Positions 8,228 to 15,669 of a stretch of DNA of 63,063 nucleotides are shown in pieces. Below the pieces are notes generated by a model. That model worked only from the letters and a program-made list of their open reading frames with translations, had not been told where the DNA came from and did no database searches. Source of the DNA: Caballeronia sp. dw_19 (GTDB lineage: Bacteria > Pseudomonadota > Gammaproteobacteria > Burkholderiales > Burkholderiaceae); assembly GCF_018449515.1 (NCBI RefSeq), contig NZ_JAAVUQ010000045.1, positions 1 through 63,063 of the forward strand, written 5' to 3'. A program made the translations under genes and the position numbers. Position 1 is the stretch's first letter; the number at the start of each line of letters is the position of its first letter.

Positions 8228-8908
8228 CTACACGTGAATCGCATTAAACCAACCGATGATCTGATCGACCGCCTGGTCGATGGATAGCCCGGAGGTGTCC
8301 AGCGTCTTCGCGTCCACTGCAGGCTTGAGCGGCGCGGCTACACGATTGCTGTCCCGTGCGTCCCGCTCGCGCAAATCTCGCAGCAAGTCTTCCATATTAG
8401 CAGAAAAGCCTTTTTGTATCAATTGCTTATGCCGCCGCGCGGCCCGCGCTTCAACGCTGGCCGTGAGAAACACCTTGAGCGTTGCATCGGGAAAAATGAC
8501 GGTGCCCATGTCGCGGCCGTCGGCCACCAGCCCCGGAAGCTTGCGGAACGCCCGCTGGCGCGCAATCAGCGCTGTCCTAACCTGGCCGTGGACGGCAATC
8601 GCTGACGCGCGGTTGCCGATTTCCTCGGCACGAATTTCCGTCGATACATCCACGCCGTCGAGCTGCGCACAACCTTCCCGAAACGTGATGTGGAGTTCCG
8701 CGACGAGTTCAGCGAGCGCGTCGCCGTCCTCGGGATCGATGTTGTAGCGCGCGCTCGCAAGCGCGGTGAGCCGGTACAGCGCGCCGCTATCGAGTAAATG
8801 GAAGCCTAGCGTGGCTGCGACCAGCGCGGCGACCGTGCCTTTGCCCGAAGCCGTCGGGCCGTCGATGGTGATAACCGGAGTCTGGTGAAACGGACGAATG
8901 TGTTTCAT
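8228..8908 (-). CDS. cmk: Cytidylate kinase
   Basis: Phosphorylates CMP and dCMP to the diphosphates using ATP. The 226-aa protein has the P-loop GPTASGKGTVAA near residue 18, the LDSGALYR substrate region, VADGRDMGTVIFPDA, and the lid-type Arg-rich stretch ASVEARAARRHKQL. Length agrees with bacterial Cmk. It sits between aroA and rpsA, its conserved position in proteobacteria, 76 bases behind aroA on the same strand. Confidence 0.96.
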   Translation of the reverse strand: MKHIRPFHQTPVITIDGPTASGKGTVAALVAATLGFHLLDSGALYRLTALASARYNIDPEDGDALAELVAELHITFREGCAQLDGVDVSTEIRAEEIGNRASAIAVHGQVRTALIARQRAFRKLPGLVADGRDMGTVIFPDATLKVFLTASVEARAARRHKQLIQKGFSANMEDLLRDLRERDARDSNRVAAPLKPAVDAKTLDTSGLSIDQAVDQIIGWFNAIHV

Positions 8909-8984
8909 CGGAGACGTCCGGATCGGCGGGCGGCTGCGCGCGGGGTCGGGGCTTGCACCGCTGTGTTTATATTAGTCATGGTCA

Positions 8985-10289
8985 TCAGGCCTTCGCGAGC
9001 TTGGCGAATTGCTCGAAGTAATCCGGGAAGGTCTTGCCGACGCATTTCGGGTCATTGATGCACACCGGCACGCCTCCAAGGCTCACGAGCGAAAAACACA
9101 TGGCCATGCGGTGGTCATCGTAGGTATCGATAGCGGCATTCGGCGTCAACGCGGCCGGCGGCGTGACGACCAGGTAATCCGTGCCCTCCTCGACCGTCGC
9201 GCCGACCTTGCGCAACTCGGTCGCCATCGCGGCAATCCGGTCCGTTTCCTTCACGCGCCAGCTCGCGATGTTACGCAGCGTGGTCGTGCCGGTGGCGAAC
9301 AGCGCGGCGACGGCAATGGTCATGGCGGCATCGGGGATCAGGTTGAAATCCATGTCGATGGCCATCAGCTTGCCGTCGTCGGATTCCACGCCGCGCACTT
9401 CGATCCAGTCGTCGCCCAGCATCACGTTCGCGCCCATGCGGATCAGCGCATCGGCGAAATTCACGTCGCCCTGAATGCTCGAGCGGCCCACGCCTTCCAC
9501 GCGCAGTGGACCACCGCCCAGCGCGCCGGCCGCGAGGAAATACGACGCCGACGACGCATCGCCTTCCACTGCAATGGTTCCCGGCGACGCGTAGCGCGCG
9601 CCAGCCAGCAGCGTAAAACTCTTCCAGCCGTCGCGTTCGACGGTCAGGCCGAAACGCTCCATCAGCTTGATCGTGATATCGATATACGGCTTCGAAATCA
9701 GCTCACCGTCCACTTCCACGACAATCGGACCGCGCGTGTTCTGCGCCAACGGCAAGCTCATCAGCAACGCGGTCAGGAACTGGCTGGAGACGTCGCCACG
9801 CACGCGGATCGGTTGATCGACGGCAATGTCGGCCGGATGAATCCGCAGCGGCGGAAAACCATCGTTCGCTTCGTAATCGATCTTCGCGCCAATCTGACGC
9901 AAGCCATTGACGAGATCGCCGATCGGCCGTTCGTGCATGCGCGGCACGCCATGCACGCGATATTCACCGCCGTTCAACGCTAACGCGGCGGTGAGCGGAC
10001 GCACCGCGGTGCCCGCGTTGCCAAGAAAAAGCTCCGCCGATTTCACCGGAAAACGGCCGCCGGTGCCTTTCACGACACAGCGTTCGCCATCGTTTTGCAC
10101 CTCGACGCCCAATGTATTGAGCGCCGCGAGCATCACGCGGGTGTCATCGGAATCGAGCAGGTTCGTGATCACCGTTTCGCCCTCAGCCAGCGCGGCGAGC
10201 AGCAGGACGCGGTTTGAAATGCTCTTCGATCCGGGCAGCCGGACCGTGCCGGACGCACGCGAAAAAGGTCCGAGATCGAGGTGTTCCAT
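8985..10289 (-). CDS. aroA: 3-phosphoshikimate 1-carboxyvinyltransferase (EPSP synthase)
   Basis: Sixth step of the shikimate pathway, joining phosphoenolpyruvate to shikimate-3-phosphate. The 434-aa protein has the N-terminal LPGSKSISNRVLLLAALAEG, the LFLGNAGTAVRPLTAAL PEP-binding signature near residue 88-104, and the C-terminal RVKETDRIAAMATELRKVG and DDHRMAMCFSL motifs. GNAGTAVRP with Gly at the glyphosate-contact position is the ordinary class I form. The spacing of 42 bases to tyrA supports cotranscription. Confidence 0.97.
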   Translation of the reverse strand: MEHLDLGPFSRASGTVRLPGSKSISNRVLLLAALAEGETVITNLLDSDDTRVMLAALNTLGVEVQNDGERCVVKGTGGRFPVKSAELFLGNAGTAVRPLTAALALNGGEYRVHGVPRMHERPIGDLVNGLRQIGAKIDYEANDGFPPLRIHPADIAVDQPIRVRGDVSSQFLTALLMSLPLAQNTRGPIVVEVDGELISKPYIDITIKLMERFGLTVERDGWKSFTLLAGARYASPGTIAVEGDASSASYFLAAGALGGGPLRVEGVGRSSIQGDVNFADALIRMGANVMLGDDWIEVRGVESDDGKLMAIDMDFNLIPDAAMTIAVAALFATGTTTLRNIASWRVKETDRIAAMATELRKVGATVEEGTDYLVVTPPAALTPNAAIDTYDDHRMAMCFSLVSLGGVPVCINDPKCVGKTFPDYFEQFAKLAKA

Positions 10290-10331
10290 GGTTAAGTCCA
10301 GTTAGTCAGGTCCAGCTAGCTATTGTGCGGA

Positions 10332-11255
10332 TTATTGTGCGGAATCGTCGGCGGCTTTGATCGCGCCGCCATGTTGCCAAACGGTCCGCGCCGTGCGCGA
10401 GCGTTCGAAGGCAGCTTCGAGCGCGGCGCCGTCGGAGGTGTCGATAGCCTGGCGAAAACGCGCCAGCACGTTGGTATAAGCATCGATTTCGCTCAGCAGC
10501 GCTGCCCGGTTCGCGATGCATATGTCGCGCCACATTTCCGGACTCGATGCCGCGATCCGAGTGAAATCGCGGAACCCGCCGGCAGCGAACGAAAACTTCA
10601 GCGCCGCATCCGGCGCTTGCAGAATCATCTCGACCAGCGCGAACGACAACACGTGCGGCAAATGGCTCACCGACGCGAGCACGCTGTCGTGCTGCTCGGC
10701 CGCCATTCGATGCACGATTGCGCCGGTCGCGAGCCACATATCGGCAACGCGCTCCACGACTTCTGGCGAGTTCTCCGGCAACGGACACAGCACGACATTA
10801 CGGTCAACGTAGAGATCAGGGATGGCGGCATCGGGACCACTTGATTCCCGGCCGGCGATCGGATGGCCCGGCACAAATTGCGCAACGCGCTCGCCCAACG
10901 CTGCACGCGCGGCCGTGACAACGTCATTCTTTGTGCTGCCGGCATCGGTCACGATGGTGCTGGCGTCCAGAAACGGGGCAATCCGCCGCAGCAGCGGCTC
11001 GGTTTGCGCAACCGGCGCGGCGACCAGCACGAAGTCGGCGCCACGCAGTGCGAGTTCGAGCGCGCGGTCGTCGTCGAGAAACACGGCCGAATCGATTACG
11101 CCAAGTTCCCGCGCACGCTCGACGGTCTTGATCGAGCGCCCGACGCCCACGACTTCACCCGTCGCGCCAGCCCGTTCGCGCAAAGCGCGCGCGAGTGAGC
11201 CGCCGATCAGGCCGACACCAAAAATGACGATTTTATTGAAAGCGAACGCGGCCAC
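10332..11255 (-). CDS. tyrA: Prephenate dehydrogenase
   Basis: NAD(P)-dependent oxidative decarboxylation of prephenate (or arogenate) toward tyrosine. The 307-aa protein has the Rossmann motif FGVGLIGGSLARAL (about residues 12-25) and the catalytic His region VPGHPIAGRESSG near residue 138. There is no fused chorismate mutase domain, in keeping with the separate PheA carrying that activity. It lies between hisC and aroA, the order of the mixed-function supraoperon described in pseudomonads. In some relatives tyrA is fused to aroA; here the two are separate with 42 bases between. Confidence 0.93.
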   Translation of the reverse strand: MAAFAFNKIVIFGVGLIGGSLARALRERAGATGEVVGVGRSIKTVERARELGVIDSAVFLDDDRALELALRGADFVLVAAPVAQTEPLLRRIAPFLDASTIVTDAGSTKNDVVTAARAALGERVAQFVPGHPIAGRESSGPDAAIPDLYVDRNVVLCPLPENSPEVVERVADMWLATGAIVHRMAAEQHDSVLASVSHLPHVLSFALVEMILQAPDAALKFSFAAGGFRDFTRIAASSPEMWRDICIANRAALLSEIDAYTNVLARFRQAIDTSDGAALEAAFERSRTARTVWQHGGAIKAADDSAQ

Positions 11256-11354
11256 GAGACATCGATGAAAACGCGCCTTTCGGCGCGAGGGTGAACAATC
11301 GAAACAATCCGTGCATTTCTAGAAAATAGAAACGCATGGCCGAAACAGAAACAA

Positions 11355-12470
11355 TCAGGCAGTTGCCGCCAACGACTTTTCGAGCGCCGCGATAAACGCG
11401 TCGTTCTCTTCCGGCAAACCGATCGTGACACGCAGCCACGGTAACAAACCGTAGTTGGCGACTGGCCGCACGATCACGCCTTGTTTGAGCAACGAGAGAT
11501 TCACACGCTGCCCGGCGGCGTCGTCATTACCTACGCGCACCATCACGAAGTTGCCGTCGGACGGGACATATTCCAGGCCGAGTTTGTCGAAGGCTTCCGT
11601 CAGCCGGCGATACCCCGCCGCGTTGATCTCGGCGCTCTTCGCCAGGAACGCGGTGTCCTTCAACGCGGCAATCGCGGCGGCTTGCGCCAGCGAGTTCACG
11701 TTGAACGGCTGGCGCAGGCGATTCAGCAGATCGGTTTGCTCCGGTTGCGCAATGGCGAAACCCACGCGCAGTCCAGCCAGCCCGAACGCCTTTGAAAACG
11801 TCCGCGACACGAGCAGATTCGGATAACGACGCACCCATTCGATGGAATCGTAGCGCTTGCCCTTCGGCAGGTATTCCGTGTACGCCTCGTCCAGCACGAT
11901 CGCCACGTGACGCGGCACGCGTGCAATGAACGCCTCAAGCGTCCTACCGTCGATAAACGTACCCGTCGGATTGTTCGGATTCGCAACGAACACGAGACGC
12001 GTGTCGTCGGCAATGGCAGCGAGCATCGCCTCAAGGTCGTGACCGTACTTCACGGCCGGCACGACGATCGCACGCGCGCCCAGACCCTGCGTGGCAAGTG
12101 CATAGACCGCGAACGAGTATTGCGCGTAGACAATCGACTGCCCCTTCTCGACGAACGCATGCGCGGCGATTTCGAGGATGTCATTGCTGCCATTGCCGAG
12201 CGTGATCCATTCCGGCGGCACGCCGTAACGTTCGCTCAACGCGGCCTTCAGATCGAAACCGTTCGCGTCCGGGTAACGGCCGAGTTCCTGCATGGCTTGC
12301 GCCATCGCTAGCTTGGCCGACTCGGGCATGCCGAGCGGATTTTCATTCGACGCGAGCTTCACGATGTCCGCTTCGTTCAGTCCGAATTCACGCGCCACTT
12401 CCGAGATCGGCTTGCCGGCAATATAAGGCGCGATCGCGCGCACGTAGGAAGGGCCGAATTGCGATGTCAT
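11355..12470 (-). CDS. hisC: Histidinol-phosphate aminotransferase
   Basis: PLP-dependent class II aminotransferase acting in histidine synthesis and, as the HisHb type found in this cluster, probably also on phenylpyruvate/hydroxyphenylpyruvate. The 371-aa sequence contains NENPLGMP near residue 42, the FVANPNNPTGT block, DEAYTEY, and the PLP lysine in SRTFSKAFGLAGLRVGFA. It is 30 bases downstream of pheA. Its place among aromatic genes rather than in the his operon suggests the aromatic aminotransferase role; the sequence alone does not decide substrate range. Confidence 0.94.
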   Translation of the reverse strand: MTSQFGPSYVRAIAPYIAGKPISEVAREFGLNEADIVKLASNENPLGMPESAKLAMAQAMQELGRYPDANGFDLKAALSERYGVPPEWITLGNGSNDILEIAAHAFVEKGQSIVYAQYSFAVYALATQGLGARAIVVPAVKYGHDLEAMLAAIADDTRLVFVANPNNPTGTFIDGRTLEAFIARVPRHVAIVLDEAYTEYLPKGKRYDSIEWVRRYPNLLVSRTFSKAFGLAGLRVGFAIAQPEQTDLLNRLRQPFNVNSLAQAAAIAALKDTAFLAKSAEINAAGYRRLTEAFDKLGLEYVPSDGNFVMVRVGNDDAAGQRVNLSLLKQGVIVRPVANYGLLPWLRVTIGLPEENDAFIAALEKSLAATA

Positions 12471-12500
12471 GTTTTCTCCAGCGGTTTTAAAGGGCTCAAC

Positions 12501-13583
12501 TCAACGAGCGCGCGGGTACGAGCCGAGGATCTTGAAGAACTCGGCCTTTTCGCCCAGTTCCTTGAGCGCGGCGGCGACCGCTGCGTCCTCGCGATGTCCT
12601 TCCACGTCGATATAAAAGTAGTATTCCCACGTGCCGACGCGCGCTGGACGCGACTCGAAACGGGTCATCGATACCCCGTGACGTGCCAGTGGTTCCAGCA
12701 ATTTCAGCAACGCGCCGGGCTCGTTCGCCACCGACACGATCAATGACGTCTGGTCATACCCGCTTACGCCTGTACGCTCCTTGCCAATCATCACGAAGCG
12801 CGTGCGGTTGTGCGGGTCGTCCTGGATCAGCGCGCTGACCACGCCGAGTCCGTAATGCGTGGCCGCGCGGTCCCCCGCAATAGCCGCGATACTCGGGTCA
12901 CCCACCGCCAGCCGCGCCGCTTCCGCATTACTCGATACCGCCTGGCGCGCGAGCGTGGGCACATTCGCCGTCAGCCAGTGCTGGCATTGCGCGAGCGCTT
13001 GCGGATGCGCGAACACGCGCGTCACGCCATTGAGCGTGCCGGACGCCGTCAACAGGTTGTGGTGAATCGGCAAGGCCAATTCGCCGCTGATCACGAGCGA
13101 CGTTTGCAGCAACAGATCGAGCGTGCGCGAAACCGCGCCTTCCGCTGAATTCTCAACCGGCACCACGCCAAATTCGGCCGCGCCGGCTTCGACCGAGCGA
13201 AACACTTCGTCGATGGAAGGGCACGGCAGACCTTCGATGGAATGTCCGAAATACTCGACCATCGCCTGCTCGCTGTAGGTCCCGACCGGGCCGAGATAAG
13301 CCGCGCGCAGCGTCTTTTCGAGCGCACGGCTCGCGGCCATGATCTCGCGCCAGATCGAGCTGATGTGATCGTCGGCGAGTGGCCCTTCACTCATTTCCTG
13401 GAGCCGCGCGATCACCTGCATCTCGCGCTCGGGGCGAAACACCGGCGCGTTGAAATGCTTCTTCACCTCGCCCACTTCGAGCGCGACGGCGGCGCGCTGG
13501 TTCAGGAGCGCGATGAGCTGCGCGTCGAGCGCGTCGATGCGTTCGCGCAGCGGTATGAGTCGTGAATTAAGGTCGTCGTCCAT
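12501..13583 (-). CDS. pheA: Bifunctional chorismate mutase / prephenate dehydratase
   Basis: Converts chorismate to prephenate and then phenylpyruvate. The 360-aa protein has an AroQ-type chorismate mutase helix bundle (about residues 1-85, RERIDALDAQLIALLNQRA), a prephenate dehydratase domain from about residue 95 (AYLGPVGTYSEQA; VVPVENSAEGAVSRTLDLL with the TRF-type motif HNRTRF) and a C-terminal ACT domain (from about 275, SLIVSVANEPGALLKLL and FESRP) that senses phenylalanine. The ATG at 13583 is chosen over one 13 codons upstream because it gives the usual 360 aa beginning MDDDLN. It lies between serC and hisC. Confidence 0.96.
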   Translation of the reverse strand: MDDDLNSRLIPLRERIDALDAQLIALLNQRAAVALEVGEVKKHFNAPVFRPEREMQVIARLQEMSEGPLADDHISSIWREIMAASRALEKTLRAAYLGPVGTYSEQAMVEYFGHSIEGLPCPSIDEVFRSVEAGAAEFGVVPVENSAEGAVSRTLDLLLQTSLVISGELALPIHHNLLTASGTLNGVTRVFAHPQALAQCQHWLTANVPTLARQAVSSNAEAARLAVGDPSIAAIAGDRAATHYGLGVVSALIQDDPHNRTRFVMIGKERTGVSGYDQTSLIVSVANEPGALLKLLEPLARHGVSMTRFESRPARVGTWEYYFYIDVEGHREDAAVAAALKELGEKAEFFKILGSYPRAR

Positions 13584-13649
13584 GCGTTGTATGAGATGAG
13601 TCGATCCGGCTTGGCGGGGCAAGCATCGGATGGGAGGCCAGACCTGATT

Positions 13650-14732
13650 TCAGGCGCTGGCCTGCTCGAATTCCTTCATATACTCGACGAGCGTCTTCAC
13701 CGCTTCGAGCGGCACCGCGTTATAGATGGACGCGCGCATGCCGCCGACCGACTTGTGGCCTTTCAGCTGCAGCAGGCCGCGCGCTTTTGCGCCGGCCAAG
13801 AATGCTTCGTTACGGGATTCGTCGGCGAGAAAGAACGGTACGTTCATCCTCGAGCGCGACTGACGCTCGACTTTGTTCAGATAGAAACTGCTGGCGTCGA
13901 TAGTGTCGTACAGCAGCGTCGATTTTTCGATGCTGCGTGCTTCCATAGCTTCCAGGCCGCCCTGCTTTTTCAGCCATTTGAACACCAGGCCGGCAATGTA
14001 GATGGCGTAGGTGGGCGGCGTGTTGTACATGGAATTGTTCTCGGCGACGGTCTTCCATTCGAACGCCGACGGGCAGATGGCCAGCGCGCGGTCGAGCAGA
14101 TCCTCGCGCACGATCACGACCGTCACGCCCGCCATGCCGATATTCTTCTGCGCGCCGCCGAACAGCACGCCGTATTTCGCGATGTCCATCGGGCGGGACA
14201 GAATGTGCGACGACGCGTCGGCGACGAGCGGCACCGAACCCAGATCAGGAATCTCAAAGGTCTCGACGCCGTCGATTGTCTCGTTCGTGCAGATATGGAC
14301 GTAGGCCGGATCGTCGGAAAGATGCCATTCGGCGATCTTCGGCACATGGGTGAAACCCTGCTCCGTCTTGCCATTGGCAGCAATGTGCGGCGTGCCGTAC
14401 TTCTGCGCTTCCTTGAACGATTTCTGCGACCACGAACCGGTCACGACAAAATCCGCGGTTTTCCGCGCGCCCAGCATGTTCAGCGGAACGATCGCGTTCT
14501 CACCTATGCCGCCGCCCTGCAGGAACAGGATCCTGTGCGATGCGGGCACTTTCAGCAGGTCGCGGAGATCGGTCAGCGCAGCTTCATGGATCGACATGAA
14601 CTCAGCGCCGCGATGGCTCATTTCCATCACGCTCATGCCGCTACCGTGCCAATCGAGCATTTCGTCGGCAGCTTGACGGAGTACTTCTTCAGGCATTGCT
14701 GCAGGACCAGCGGAGAAATTGAAGACGCGCAT
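13650..14732 (-). CDS. serC: Phosphoserine aminotransferase
   Basis: PLP enzyme of serine synthesis, also used for pyridoxal phosphate synthesis. The 360-aa protein begins MRVFNFSAGPAAMPEEVL, the family signature, and has the PLP lysine in GVLFGGAQKNIGMAG with the following TVVIVREDLL. The start at 14732 is preferred over a codon 10 residues upstream because of the conserved N-terminus. It is the first gene of the serC-pheA-hisC-tyrA-aroA-cmk-rpsA run and follows a terminator, so its promoter should lie in 14733-14830. Confidence 0.96.
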   Translation of the reverse strand: MRVFNFSAGPAAMPEEVLRQAADEMLDWHGSGMSVMEMSHRGAEFMSIHEAALTDLRDLLKVPASHRILFLQGGGIGENAIVPLNMLGARKTADFVVTGSWSQKSFKEAQKYGTPHIAANGKTEQGFTHVPKIAEWHLSDDPAYVHICTNETIDGVETFEIPDLGSVPLVADASSHILSRPMDIAKYGVLFGGAQKNIGMAGVTVVIVREDLLDRALAICPSAFEWKTVAENNSMYNTPPTYAIYIAGLVFKWLKKQGGLEAMEARSIEKSTLLYDTIDASSFYLNKVERQSRSRMNVPFFLADESRNEAFLAGAKARGLLQLKGHKSVGGMRASIYNAVPLEAVKTLVEYMKEFEQASA

Positions 14733-14825
14733 CTGATAAACACCCCGAAAAACCGGACGCAATAAAGAGAACGCCAGCGAGGGAAACGCCAGCGAGAAAC
14801 AGCTGAATAACGTCTAAACCCCGCC

Positions 14826-14868
14826 ACGAAAAACAAATGGCTGTTTGCGTCTGAACGCAAACAGCCAT
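14826..14868 (-). terminator. Intrinsic terminator after the DUF2059 gene
   Basis: A perfect 14-bp stem, ATGGCTGTTTGCGT (14837-14850) with ACGCAAACAGCCAT (14855-14868) around a CTGA loop. Read on the minus strand it is followed by a T-rich tail (TTTGTTTTT). It ends the gyrA/DUF2059 transcript before serC. Confidence 0.8.
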
Positions 14869-14936
14869 TATCGCACCGTCCCATAAACCCGCCAAACTAC
14901 AGCCGCCCGGGCGGCAGCGGGTTTTGGCAGCCTGGC

Positions 14937-15542
14937 TTACTTGGCCGGCTTGACAGCAGCCACTTCCTTGTCCGCTTGCGTGCGGGTGGCCTTGATCGAT
15001 TGCGGCATGTACTTCTGCATCAGACCGTTCACCACGTCACGACCAACCTGGTCCTGAACCTGGATGAACTTGCGACCCGTCGGGCTCTTGTAGAACGACG
15101 TCAGGTCTTTGATTTCAGCTGTCGTGTAGTACTTCGCGTATGCGTCGTACTGTGCCTGCATGGCGTCCTGACGGAACGAGTCGGTCGCGAAGACCTGACC
15201 TGCCGAATCAACCAGCTTCGGTACCGTGTCCTTCTGGAGCTGAGGAACAGCGGCTTGCTTCTGCTTGTCGTTCAGCGTCTTGTTTTCGCTCAAAGCGTCG
15301 GACAGGATGGCCGGAACCAGTTGCTTCGACTGCATTTGTGCGCTGTTACCAATGGCGCCGACGAGCTTTTGCGCGTCGATTGCGTCCAGCAGGTCCTTGA
15401 TCGCAGCTTGCTTCGCCGGATCCGGTGCCGCTGTGGCTGCGTCTGCAGCCGGCGTCGTCGCTTGGCTCTGGAGCGATTGAGCCGATGCGAAAGCCGGTAC
15501 CAAAGCAGCCAGCAACATCCATTGTTTAAACTGTTTTTGCAT
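14937..15542 (-). CDS. DUF2059 family exported protein
   Basis: 201-aa protein with a clear signal peptide (WMLLAALVPAFASAQS, cleavage near residue 21) and a DUF2059-type domain in the last ~100 residues: the SFRQDAMQAQYDAYAKYYT and DLTSFYKSPTGRKFIQVQ blocks are typical. Function of the family is unknown; location is periplasmic or surface. Two adjacent ATGs exist at 15545 and 15542; the second leaves better spacing behind AAGGGAG. It lies about 130 bases behind gyrA on the same strand, a placement common in Burkholderia, and is followed by a strong terminator. Confidence 0.85.
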   Translation of the reverse strand: MQKQFKQWMLLAALVPAFASAQSLQSQATTPAADAATAAPDPAKQAAIKDLLDAIDAQKLVGAIGNSAQMQSKQLVPAILSDALSENKTLNDKQKQAAVPQLQKDTVPKLVDSAGQVFATDSFRQDAMQAQYDAYAKYYTTAEIKDLTSFYKSPTGRKFIQVQDQVGRDVVNGLMQKYMPQSIKATRTQADKEVAAVKPAK

Positions 15543-15669
15543 CATTACTCCCTTAAAAAATTTTGCTTTCATCGCGGCGCGACTCGGCATTTGCTCAAGT
15601 CGCGCAGCTTATCCATTCAAGCTTTCAGAAACAGAACAGGCAGAACAGGCGCTGGTTGCGAACATTCGG